Below, piece after piece: positions 9,067 to 19,062 of a stretch of DNA of 64,000 nucleotides. Positions within the stretch are counted from its first letter, which is position 1. Every line of letters starts with the position of its first letter. The stretch lies in assembly GCF_014851395.1 (NCBI RefSeq), contig NW_024040152.1:20078308-20142307 (forward strand). The letters are read 5' to 3'. The translations under genes and the position numbers were made by a program. This DNA comes from Micropterus salmoides (lineage: Eukaryota; Chordata; Actinopteri; Centrarchiformes; Centrarchidae). The notes below the pieces were generated by a model that was not told the origin of the DNA, did not search any database, and was given only the letters and a program-made list of their open reading frames with translations.

Positions 9067-11778
9067 ATGTTCACTTGCAAGTTTAGCACATGTGGTAAGG
9101 AATTTAATAGAGTTTGTGAGTTTACTCAGCACATTAAGTTGCATAGTAATAGTGCTAATTACAGATATCAGTGTGGTGTGCCTGAATGCTCCAGACAGTA
9201 TGTTAAAATTCCTGTACTTAAAGCTCACATGTACAGAGACCACAAAGCAGATGTGCCTTTGAGGAATAGTCAGCGACCATGTACTCCTATACAATGTGAC
9301 TTTTGTGCAGTAAGGTGTGAAACATCATCTTTACTAGTTTGTCACTTGAGGTCACATTTGCGTGAAGGGTTACACGTTGAATGCCCATTTAGAGGATGTG
9401 ATAGAAGGTTCTCTGTTTTGTCGAGTTTTGCATCCCATCTTTCTAAGAAGCACCGCAATGACAGTGTTGAACATGTAGAAAACCCCTCTAATGTAGAAAG
9501 ACCTGTTGCCAGTGAATCAGTGAGTGAGTGTGAACCATCTAACGTTAATTATTCTGATGATGAGCAAGAAGTACCTGTTGCAGTTGATGAATCTGTCTTT
9601 CTTCAGAATATCACACTTTTCTATCTAAAACTTCAGGCTAAACTACTATTGCCGGCTACTACAATACAAACTATTATTGAGGGATATCAAGATGTCCATC
9701 ATGTCAGTCTGACAAATCTGCTTAATACCTTGAGTGAGAAACTAACTGTCCTTGGAATCCCAGAGGCCACAATTAGTAACATTATGGATGAAATGAGAAA
9801 AGATGATCTCCTCACAGCCTGTAACAGTGGGCCTTTGAGCACAGACCAGAAAAGAAAGACGGCTTTTAAAAAACATTTTAATTATGTTGAGCCGGTGCCT
9901 CAGTTATTAGGTATCAATGAGAAAGGTAAGGAATCGTTTGCCCAGTATGTGCCTATTAAAGAAACATTGGCTGCACTTTTTAAAAGCAAGTCCATGCAGG
10001 AACAGTATGCAGCAACACATTCCACACCATCATCAGAGGGTATTTTCCAAGATGTAAATGACGGGAAGGGAGCTCAGTGCAACCCTTTATTTAAAGCGGA
10101 GCCATCTTCTCTTGGTCTTATACTTTATCAGGATGCATTTGAAGTGGTTAATCCACTTGGTTCTTCTAAAAAGAAACACAAGATTCTAGCAGTTTATCTC
10201 ACTTTAACAGATATTTTGCCTCATAACAGATCATCCATAGATCAAATGCAGCTTGTTCTCTTGTGTAAGGAGCAGGACTTCAAATATTTTGGGATGGACA
10301 AGGTATTTGAGCCCCTCATTAAAGACCTGAAAGCTCTTGAGGAAACTGGCATTGAGATAAATAATGGACAAATTGTCAGAGGTCGACTGTGTGCTATTTC
10401 TGGTGACAATTTAGGGTCTCACTGTATTGGCGGATTTGTTGAGAACTTTAGTGTGAGCCATTATTTCTGCAGGTATTGTGATATAAAAAGATCAATTTTT
10501 GAGAGCTCTCCATTATTATGTGGCAACAAGCGTACAGAACAGTCTTTTCTGAATCATCTACAAGAATTAGAAAACACTGGTACAAATTCTGAATGTGGTA
10601 TCAAGTCAAACTCTCCTTTTAACCAACTGTCCTTCTTTCATGTTTGCCAGCCTGGATTACCCCCATGTCTTGGCCATGACCTGTTTGAAGGCATTGTTTC
10701 CTGTGACCTTAGTTTGTTGATTGGTCATCTAGTTGAGGAGAAACATTTCAACTATACACAACTGAACAGGTGCAAAGATCAGTTCAACTATCAGGGAAAT
10801 GATGCCCAGGACAAACCAGCCGATGTTTCACCAGGTAGCAGAAGACTTGGTGGACATGCAGTCCAGAACTGGTGCTTCCTGCGTTTGCTCCCTCTCCTGA
10901 TAGGAGATAGGATTAGGAATCCATGTGAGAATGGTGCCTGGCAACTTGTGCTGCAGCTCAGAGAAATTGTAGAGCTCATTTGTGCACCAGCAATCACTAC
11001 AGATCAGGTTGCTTACCTTAAAATACTCATTGAGGAGTATATCTACTTTCGAAGGCAGCTCTTTCCCAATGAGCCCCTGAAGCCCAAACATCACTATTTA
11101 CTTCATTATCCAGAGCTCATTACACACTTTGGTCCCCTTATTCGCCTTTGGACTCTCAGGTTTGAGAGTAAGCACACATTCTTCAAAAGATGTGCTAGGA
11201 AGTTACATAATTTCAAGAACATCTGCAAGACAGTCGCAGAGAGACACCAGCTCTTCCAGGCATACTTGAGTGCAGGTAAAATGTTTCAGCCGAGTGTGTT
11301 ACTGGATAAAGAGATGACATTCTATGTAAATGACTACAGCGACAAAATCAGAGAGGCTGTTGTTGGTTTGCATTTTGAATCTAAAGATACAGTAGCATCT
11401 CACACAGTGACGGTGAAGGGCACATCATACAAAAAGGGCATGTTTATTTTGCTGGGGAAAACTGAAGAAGAGTTGGAGGTTGGCAAGATAGAGCTGGTCA
11501 TTGTGCACCATGGCTCTGTGTCATTTGTCTCAGAAAAATATTGTTTTGTTAAGTTGAGGGACATTGGGGTCTATAGTGTTTTGGGGACACCTCAAGAGCA
11601 GTTTGTTTGCATGAGGCATGATGATCTACTGGATTATTATCCTTTGCCTGCCTACACAATGTGTGACATTACAATGATCTGTCTCCATCACTCCTTTGCA
11701 GAGACATGGCTGCAGCACAAGAGGAGCTCAGGAGGGCTCTCTTGGCAGTACTCCCGGACCTCCCCGCAGACACACTAA
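9067..11778 (+). CDS. CACTA-type transposase with four C2H2 zinc fingers (Tnp2-like)
   Basis: One uninterrupted frame encodes 903 aa. Four C2H2 fingers occupy the N-terminus: C4/C9/H22/H26, C36/C41/H54/H59, C77/C80/H93/H97 and C106/C111/H124/H129. They probably bind the transposon ends. The middle has a Tnp2-like pattern: an acidic block with FEPLIKDLKALE at about 405-420, GDNLGSH..GGF near 444 and a CRYC knuckle near 468, then LGHDLFEGIV near 538. Towards the C-terminus HHYLLHYPEL (about 675) and LRFESKHTFFK (about 696) resemble the DUF4218-type region of plant CACTA transposases. The start is the first ATG after a good splice acceptor at 8981. The last 24 codons overlap the next gene in another frame. 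A domesticated host gene is possible, but the flanking inverted termini favour a transposase. Confidence 0.8.
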   Translation: MFTCKFSTCGKEFNRVCEFTQHIKLHSNSANYRYQCGVPECSRQYVKIPVLKAHMYRDHKADVPLRNSQRPCTPIQCDFCAVRCETSSLLVCHLRSHLREGLHVECPFRGCDRRFSVLSSFASHLSKKHRNDSVEHVENPSNVERPVASESVSECEPSNVNYSDDEQEVPVAVDESVFLQNITLFYLKLQAKLLLPATTIQTIIEGYQDVHHVSLTNLLNTLSEKLTVLGIPEATISNIMDEMRKDDLLTACNSGPLSTDQKRKTAFKKHFNYVEPVPQLLGINEKGKESFAQYVPIKETLAALFKSKSMQEQYAATHSTPSSEGIFQDVNDGKGAQCNPLFKAEPSSLGLILYQDAFEVVNPLGSSKKKHKILAVYLTLTDILPHNRSSIDQMQLVLLCKEQDFKYFGMDKVFEPLIKDLKALEETGIEINNGQIVRGRLCAISGDNLGSHCIGGFVENFSVSHYFCRYCDIKRSIFESSPLLCGNKRTEQSFLNHLQELENTGTNSECGIKSNSPFNQLSFFHVCQPGLPPCLGHDLFEGIVSCDLSLLIGHLVEEKHFNYTQLNRCKDQFNYQGNDAQDKPADVSPGSRRLGGHAVQNWCFLRLLPLLIGDRIRNPCENGAWQLVLQLREIVELICAPAITTDQVAYLKILIEEYIYFRRQLFPNEPLKPKHHYLLHYPELITHFGPLIRLWTLRFESKHTFFKRCARKLHNFKNICKTVAERHQLFQAYLSAGKMFQPSVLLDKEMTFYVNDYSDKIREAVVGLHFESKDTVASHTVTVKGTSYKKGMFILLGKTEEELEVGKIELVIVHHGSVSFVSEKYCFVKLRDIGVYSVLGTPQEQFVCMRHDDLLDYYPLPAYTMCDITMICLHHSFAETWLQHKRSSGGLSWQYSRTSPQTH

Positions 11779-14700
11779 CTACCTTGATGGCAGGCCTGGA
11801 AGAACTTGGTGTGGAGAACAAGGAGGATGTGAGCCTTCTAAGTGAAGAAAATCTTCTGCCCTTTCTCCGTGTGGTCCAGTCTAGAAAGCTTCTCCGTGCC
11901 TTTTCATCTCAAGGTAACCGTAGGTTGGGTGGTTCGGGTTCTATGGGTGGTTCTGGGATGGGGGTGGTCATCTGCATGGAGGGATGCAAGGCACTTTTAC
12001 CCTTCGTCCTATTTAATGATTTAACTGTTACTGTTAATTCTAAGTATATTAGGCTACACATCGAAATGTTCACAGTTGAACTTGTAAACCTAGGGTGCGT
12101 TTGTAAATTCACTCCAAGCACCCTCAGCATGTGATTTGTTTTTTTTATATGGTATGATTGTGGCGTGATGTATTAACTGATGTGTTTGGCAGATTGTGAA
12201 ATCCACTTTTGTTTTGTGCCCTAAAAGTTGCAACATCGATGGCCAAATGGAATTCCCACCCTTGTCACCAATCAAATTTTTTTTTGAAGCGTGACATGAT
12301 ATGACCTTGGCTGTCAGGTGGCTTTCTACAGTTGTTTTTGGGGCTACCACGACAAAAAGTTTGAAATAAAAGAAAAATTAATGGTTTTATTTTATAGAAA
12401 ATATGATTGGTGTTTAAATATACCATAATATGTCTGGATCATAGGGGTCTAATGGTAAATATTTTTTCAGGTTCCTTCTCAGCCCTGTCTCCTCCTGGCT
12501 CTCCACAACTCTCCTCAACCCTGTCCCCCGTGGGAAGTCCACAACTCTCCTCACCTGAGACACCCCGAACGTCCAACCCAATGCCCTCACCACGCACACC
12601 ATGGCCTGTACATTTTAAGGTGAGGCGGGTCTTGGCGATTTCTAAAATATATTTCTATTCTACTCAATAGGGATGCACCAATGGCAAAATTCTGGGCCGA
12701 TGCCGATGTTCAAAATAGCAATGTGGCCGATGGCCGATGGTAATGGCTGATGTTTGTTGTTTCTCAGATTATGTTATAAGATTGGGCTTCATTTGAGTCT
12801 GATGCTGAAATTGACTATAAATGCACCCGTAAAAGCTTATATCCTTGTATCCTCTCTTTTTTTTGCCATTTTCTGTTTGCATCCTTGAAGGTTAACTGGG
12901 AGAAGATGACGCCAGAGATTCAGTCAGCCATTGCAAATTCTACTAGACCGAATCCTGCTGCCAGAAGAGTGATGGTCAGAGAGCTTGTCGATCAAATGAG
13001 GGTGCACAATGCAAATCCAAATAGAGGGATCTGTTTGAAAGTTGTAAACGATATAATACAGAAGTACCCCACATGTTTTGGGGATGTGGATGATGATGAA
13101 AATACAGCTGGGGCATCGCTCGTCCAGCAAGTAAAAACCAGAATCGAGCATGTCAACCGAAACAACACATTGGCACGGTTAAGGAAGAATAAGCACAGCA
13201 ATCGGCAGGCGAGGACAAATGGAAGAGGTCCCGTTGATCAATATGGATGTGTCCGATGGGCACCTCAAGAACTCCCCTCAGGGGAGACTGATGAAACCCT
13301 ACAAGAGATGAAGACTCAGATGCAGCAGCTATATGCCCAGGTAGGAATAGTGGAAATTATATTTAGGCATCCTTAGACACAAACCTACATTTTATTTTTG
13401 AGTATTGATGCATCCAAATTTTGACTCCCCCGACCCCTAGGAAGGAATGTCAGGCATGGAGAGAGGAGCGCTTCAGAGATGGCTTCAGAGAACCTACATT
13501 CTCCAGCGTTGTGATCTCAATGCTGACCCTCCACACAGCGTCTCAAAAATTAAGGATGACTGGCCCTTTCTCTTCTCCTTGAAGGGCCTGTTCTCGCATT
13601 TCAGTGAACTGACCGGAATTCCAATCCAGGAGAAGCTGCCAGCTGCCATAGACAACAGGAGTCAGAACATCATAGAGTACTTCCAACAGCAGAAGACACC
13701 AGGAGTGGGGAAGGTTCTGGAAGCCTACGATGAAGAGAGTGGCAACAAAGCTATCTGCACCATTATGTGCCTGCTTGCTCACTTCAAGGAGGGGGATGGT
13801 ATCTTCCTTACGGCTGATGTGAGTATAACTTGCAGTGCATATCCATAAATTAACCATTCCCTCACTCTCTCCCTCCCATCTCCGTCCTGCTATTTTGTAA
13901 TTGTTAATTACCAGAAATCAGTCACCAGCCCCATCCTTTGCTATGGACACTTTGCACAAGTTATTCTAATATTATATAGACTCTGAACAGCCTGAGTATC
14001 AGACCAAAGCTAGCGCTTCAGTCTGACACCCGTCTCATTCAAAGCGTTTACAAAGTTGGAGGGCTTTAGATACCTTTTCAAAAGAAAACTTCCCATTTCC
14101 AAAACGTCGCCCCTTCTAAAAAAGCTCTCCATGCAGAATACTGTACTGGTTTCAGAGCAGTTATTCCAGTAAACCGTCTGTTTTTTACTAAAACTGCCTC
14201 AATCTATATTCTCCGTTCTCCGAGGCAGTCAGCGCACAGGCAGATATTGCTTGAAAATGGGCCCTGGGCTGATTGGTTCATCACGTTTAGTCCCGTCCAC
14301 CCCCAGCGGTCATTGGGCTAACATTCTTCCGGTCTGGCTGTACTTGTTGCTCGGAATGGGGAATGCAGACCCGAGACGGAGCCTACTTAGCGAAGTGGGC
14401 TGAGTCCGTGGTCTGATCCAGGCTATACTCTGATGGGTTAGCCATTGCTTCCTGCCATATAGTTCATAAAATAATTTTAATTTACTGTTTTATTGACATG
14501 GCATCCATATTTAAAATAAATATTTGCCATGTGCAGTTGTTTCTAGATTTGGCACCATAAATTGAAGCTGATTTTCCCCTTGGTGTTGAGTAGAACATTA
14601 CAGCTCTTGGGGCAAGTTTTCTTTGTCGTTGTTTACTCAACGTACTCATGGTTAACTTATGGTTTTTATTCTCCAGCCCTCTGCCACGGCTGCTGATATT

Positions 14701-16651
14701 GAGAGAGCTGTCAGTCTGCCAAGCACACCTCGATTAGTTGTACCAGGTATAATCTTCCCTTATTTTGTAGAAGTTAATTCTTTAATGAATTCATGTGGTT
14801 GAGGGAGGACTGTTGCGCCTAAAAAATGTCTTTCTTTGAGTTGTTGATGGAGGGTGCGGGGGTCAAAGGAGATAATGTTCAAGTGGAGGTGTGCGAGTCT
14901 TTCTCCACTTGAACATTAATGAATTCATGTAGGTGGCAATAGTGTGTTGTGCAGCTTTTAGTTATCATATTGTTAATGGGTTTCAGGAGAGATACTGCGC
15001 GGTGCAGATATGTGGGTTATGTCCATGGAAGGAGCATGTGTGATGGGGCCCCACAGCAACCTCCTGCATGGATTGGCAGCAGTCTTCGCTGCCTACTATG
15101 TCTTCAACTTGCAATATCCAGCAGAAGCCGCAAGCACACTTGAATTCATTCAGAGGTGAGTTTAAAAATGGCATTGTCATAAAAACGAGAAACTTAAATT
15201 AAGAAACACGTATTAAAATTAAGAAACTCGTATACAAAATGTGAGCGTACGAGTTTCTTAATTTGTGATTTGTAGAATAGGATTTGTGAACCTGCAATGA
15301 AGAATTTGAGAAGGTGTAACTGTTGTGTTTGTGGGAGAGACAAAAAAGTCCACAAGTTTGCAACTCTTAAAACATTTCTCTCTGAGACTTCAAATTTCTT
15401 CTTCAAATATACCTCCATAAGCAATGACTTGATATATGAAGGGAACTTTTCTGTAATTTACATTTTTTGTTAGAGTTTGGGATGTCAGTAAGTCACTTAA
15501 TACAAATACAAAAGCATATTACTTCGCATTTTGAGTGATCAGATTTTACACATTGCTTTGCAGTTATAAGAAAAAAATCTAATTATGCTATCCAATTTAG
15601 TGAGAAGGGGACGAGCGGGGGATGGGGAGAGATGGTTGACGATCGCACACACAGACACTCACTCAATCTCTCACAGGCACATACTCAGGGGTTAAAGTAT
15701 TCCGGCACCATGCCGGATCTCCGGCGTGACACAGTTGTGAAGAAATTTTCAGCAGGATAGATATTCGTAAAGGTTTATCATTTGAGTTCCCCAAAACCTA
15801 TGGCAGCTCTCACACACAAAAAACGTGTTTAGCCAATCAGAAGCAGAGTAGGGTTGGACTTGTGTTTGCTAGCTATAACAATGTGCAGCTATCCAACAAG
15901 ATGAAAGTTTTCTCTCACTCACAGATGCGTGATGTGCGAGTGCGTGGAAAAATAGAACCAATTCCTATTTTAAAGCACGCGTGTGCTGGGTCTGCGCTGT
16001 CCACGTTCCTGGTGTAGCCAGAATCGCTGACATCGGTTGAATCCACGAGTGCGTAGAATTCAGCGTAATACTCGCGTGTAGAGGCCCGCTGTAGCTCGGG
16101 TGTTAAAATCACAGTTTAGAGATCTTTCTATTTGTAAACAATGCTCATGAATTTAGACCTGAAAATAGACCTACCCCTCCACATCTAATAGTCTGCTCGT
16201 TTGGGAAATGGCTGAGGTAAATATGAAAGTAAATTGAATGAAAAAAATATACAGGCCTATATAAAATAGGAAAGCAGATTTTACTGATGCAAAGCTTTTA
16301 AAGGGAGATGCATCACGGTTTCAGCCCAATTTCTATCCGATGCACACCACTCCAACCGGTGCACTCGCATCGCAGACCCTTGCATCGATCGTGCCAAGCC
16401 ACAGTCTCACACACACAAGCACTCAGTCATTCATAAAGATCCCTTAATGTTTCATGTCATGGTTATGACCATGTCATATCTGTCTTAAATGTTACCTGAT
16501 AAGTGTGTTTTTCCCCCCTGTTTTCAGAGCCTTTTGCGGCATAAATCCCCAGACGGGCAGCAAGGCAGAGAAAAGGCGAGGGCTGAATGCACCAGTTTGC
16601 ACACTTTTGAGGAAACTGCTGGATTTTGAATTGGTGGGCAGGGGAAATTAG
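11706..16651 (+). CDS. SAMD3-like second gene of the CACTA element, seven exons, 515 aa
   Basis: Seven exons join in frame: 11706-11913, 12471-12619, 12891-13340, 13441-13818, 14677-14746, 14987-15155 and 16528-16651. Every junction has GT-AG signals, and the phases add up to 1548 nt with a terminal TAG. Residues 1-69 form a helical SAM-like domain (ELGVENKEDVSLLSEENLL). Exon 2 is a Ser/Pro-rich linker with repeated GSPQLSS. Exons 3-7 match the conserved body of the teleost SAMD3-like family: NPAARRVMVRELVDQMR, GPVDQYGCVRW, DDWPFLFSLKGLFSHF, VFAAYYVFNLQYP..A..TLEFIQR and the final GINPQTGSKAE...LLRKLLDFE. Molecular function is unknown. Its place inside the inverted termini suggests an accessory role in transposition, like TnpA of En/Spm. 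A captured host gene is the alternative. Confidence 0.75.
12665..12770. repeat. Fragment of a fish transposon-derived repeat in intron 2
   Basis: The block GGGATGCACCAATGGCAAAA with repeated GCCGATG units resembles a very common non-autonomous element of fish genomes that starts GGGTGCACCGAT. Only one end is evident, so borders are approximate. It lies in the second intron of the SAMD3-like gene and does not touch its splice sites. Confidence 0.4.
13987..14426. mobile_element. MITE inserted in intron 4 of the SAMD3-like gene
   Basis: The ends are inverted: ACAGCCTGAGTATCAGACC on the left and, reverse-complemented, ATAGCCTGGATCAGACC on the right. They are flanked by the direct repeat ACTCTGA at 13980-13986 and 14427-14433, a 7- to 8-bp target duplication of hAT type. 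At 440 bp it has no coding capacity. It entered the CACTA element after that element was assembled, and intronic placement leaves the reading frame intact. Confidence 0.65.
15630..16430. other. Intron 6 of the SAMD3-like gene with repeat-like sequence
   Basis: The 1.4-kb intron (15156-16527) holds G+C-richer blocks, for example around CCGGCACCATGCCGGATCTCCGG (15700-15725) and GGTGCACTCGCATCGCAG (about 16357-16375), that look like pieces of other elements. I could not define ends or a family. Confidence 0.3.
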
Positions 16652-16860
16652 AGGACATTAGTGGGCAGGGGACATTGGGGACATTAGTATGTTTGACAAC
16701 TCATGTTCAACCAGTTTGGTACACTAATACTTTGTGCATTGTGCACTCTGTTTTTTAAGAGAAAATAAAAATATATATAAAAAAAAAACAAAGTTTTTTG
16801 TTTTTCTTTGCAGAAGTCTGAAAGAGAACATTTATCCAAGTTACAACATTTAATTGTAAT

Positions 16861-17070
16861 ATTTACAATATTCTGTCCTGTGAAATTACAGGAAATTCCT
16901 GGCTACTGAGTTGCCGTAAATATAAAATTTTGCTGTAATATTTACAGTATTATATCCTGTGAAATTACAGAAAATCCCTAAAATTACAGGAAATTCCTGG
17001 CTACTGAGTTGCCGTAAATATAAAATTTTGCTGTAATATTTACAGTATTATATCCTGTGAAATTACAGGA
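16861..17070 (+). repeat. Subterminal tandem repeats of the CACTA element
   Basis: A unit of about 98 bp is repeated twice (from about 16882 and about 16980). It contains AAATTACAGGAAATTCCTGG, CTACTGAGTTGCCGTAAATA and TGTAATATTTACAGTATTAT. The core AAATTACAGGAAATTCCTGG is repeated in inverted form near 17147-17168. Subterminal repeats of this kind are where CACTA accessory proteins are known to bind. They lie between the last exon and the right terminus. Confidence 0.7.
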
Positions 17071-17190
17071 AGTACAGTACCTTGTTGTAGTTATTTTACA
17101 ATAACAGTCCTGTATACTGTTTACAGTAAATTTACGGCAACTATTAGCCAGGAATTTCCTGTAAAATTACAAGAAATTTCTAACAGTGTA

Positions 17191-18477
17191 GCCAGTGGTG
17201 GTTCTAGACCAATTTTATTGAGGAGGCCAGGTTGGGGCCAGTTGGTTTTTCAGAAGCAGAGGAGGGAGGGCTGCCAGGGTCCGTAAGAGGCAGGACGGGG
17301 AGGACGAGGTGCAAGCCGAGCAGCACATACCTGCGTCGAGCTTCACACTCCAACAACGGCATATGAACAGGTATATATATTTTAATATTAGTCTATTGTC
17401 TCCCAGTGTACTTGTCTCTAAGTTTCTCTGGTGTTTCCCCCTAAGCCCTTTGGGTGTCAAAAATTAAGTGCTATGTAATCCATCACTATTGTTATTACTT
17501 TTTTATTGTTTACTGATTACAACAACTAACTACAGCTCTGCTTCAGCCATCGGCTCATCTGTGTCATGTACATTGACCTGGTGTGTAATGTGGACACAGA
17601 AGTGCTGTTAGAGAACAACAAAGCCCTGTTCAATAAAAATATCTGATCATGTTGATGAATGTTCTGTCCAATTACACCGATCTTTCCAATTTGGAGTTCT
17701 AACAACTATATATTCCTTTACAGGCCAGAATCTGAGGACTGTGGACAACATCCAGACTACTGTGTTTCCATGCTCCACACAAGGCTGATCTTCCAGACCC
17801 AGGACAGAGTAACAGACAGTTAAGTCAGGCAGCATACAGGCAGTTTGTAGTGTGGCAATGTGGAGCACTTAGACAGAGTCGTGATACTGAGTTGCTGTTT
17901 CTGGAAGATATGCAACTGTTCTCCTGATCCATTAGGACAATACAGAGGTTTAATCCTAGCAGGGTGTAAGATGTAATGTCACCAACTGCTACACAAATAA
18001 TTACATCCACTGTGTGGATGAATACCTGTACATTGTTTTTGTTTTATGCCCAGGAGGGTAGAGAAAATATAAATATATTTTTCCCCGTTCTGGATAATAT
18101 TTTCATTATTTTTTAAATAAAACATTGAAAATGATGAATGCCTTTTCTTTACGCTTGCAGCATAAACGATCAAGCAACTACATTTATGTCTTGTCTGAAA
18201 TAATGACATCCAAATTTGGTATAACACTTATTACACTTATTATATACCACTAAAACTACAACCTATATCACAAATACATCATTTTTAAAACATCAATAAA
18301 AAGAAGTATATACACAGGAAGAGACACGGTGTGTCCAGAGGTGTCCTGACTGATTATGAAGACAGTTCAGACTTTACTCGTAGCATCGTATCGCTGCTGT
18401 GGAGATGATTAAATATATCACAGTCACCTCTCTGACATGATTACCACATTTCAAAACCAACCATATAACTTTTTGAT
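17191..18477. other. Non-coding, nothing recognised
   Basis: AT-rich sequence without a supported gene. The start GCCAGTGGTGGTTCTAGACC may be a piece of another repeat. Short open frames here have no family motif. Confidence 0.35.
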
Positions 18478-19062
18478 TTATATTTTGCTGTATCTAGCAA
18501 CACAGTTGGGGCAGGGACACCTGACAGAACCCCATGTTGTTCGGGGATCATCAGGTCTCCTGGTTCTGCTTCTAGGCATCTCCTCAGTAGCAGACAACCG
18601 TTGGAGGAGGAGGAGGATGGCACTCTGGAGGTCTGCAATATAACTGTAGTCCTTCTCCACCTTCAATGAATGCAAGCTCCACTTCCTGGACTTTTTGTTG
18701 TACACCTTGCTGTACCTGATAATAAAGAAAGGAGCATCAGCTTAGTGGAAAGTTTGTAACACCTGACATTATGCTCTTATAGAGTAATTAGTAAAATATT
18801 TCTACATAAAATGCAATAAATAATAAATCAGCACCAACTATCTGTATTTCTCATACTGTTTAATATTTTTTGACACATCACTTGTGTATTGAGTAAAATG
18901 CAGAGGAGTACTCATAATGCAACATACTGAATTGTGTCATCATCTTTTCTCCTGGCTAGACTGTGGACATGGTGGTTGTAATCCAGGCCAGCCAGCATGG
19001 TCCGATCAGCGTATACTGGTGAGAAGTGCAGGGCTATGAAAGACTCCAAATCTGCAGGTGAC
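18478..19062 (-). CDS. Last two exons of a repeat-associated teleost protein family, function unknown
   Basis: On the minus strand, exon 18928-19062 (acceptor CCCTCAG, donor CA/GTATGT) joins exon 18478-18715 (acceptor TTATCAG) in frame across a Gln codon. The spliced tail reads DLESFIALHFSPVYADRTML, AGLDYNHHVHSLARRKD, then YSKVYNKKSRKWSLH and EKDYSYIADLQSAIL, and ends with a short Cys-rich stretch (CPCPNC) and a stop. The pattern of a Leu/Phe-rich block, GLD.N.H, a basic segment and EKDYSYI matches C-terminal ends of a multicopy fish protein family I have seen beside transposon-like genes. I cannot give it a function. Upstream exons were not found in 19.1-20 kb, so the gene is partial or decayed. 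Confidence 0.5.

Larger units (their letters stand above)
7848..17188 (+). mobile_element. CACTA-like (EnSpm) DNA transposon, apparently complete, 9.3 kb
   Basis: The left end reads TA-CACTGTTAGCAATTG and the right end, reverse-complemented, reads TA-CACTGTTAGAAATTT. The termini are therefore inverted CACTGTTAG repeats, and both sides are flanked by TA. Subterminal sequences are also related in inverse orientation (ACAGTAAA, GGACTGTTATTGTA / GGACAGTCCTGTATTATTATTGTAAC). Inside are an open 903-codon transposase with Tnp2-like motifs and a second, seven-exon gene that ends 537 bp before the right end. Subterminal repeats occupy 16861-17070. CACTA elements are known for CACTA/CACTG termini, short target duplications, subterminal repeats and two gene products. 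The intact frames suggest fairly recent activity. A MITE sits inside at 13987. Confidence 0.75.

Noticed and set aside
9067..9460. Ordinary host zinc-finger gene
   Set aside because: The fingers are followed by Tnp2-like motifs and enclosed by inverted CACTG ends, which fits a transposase better.
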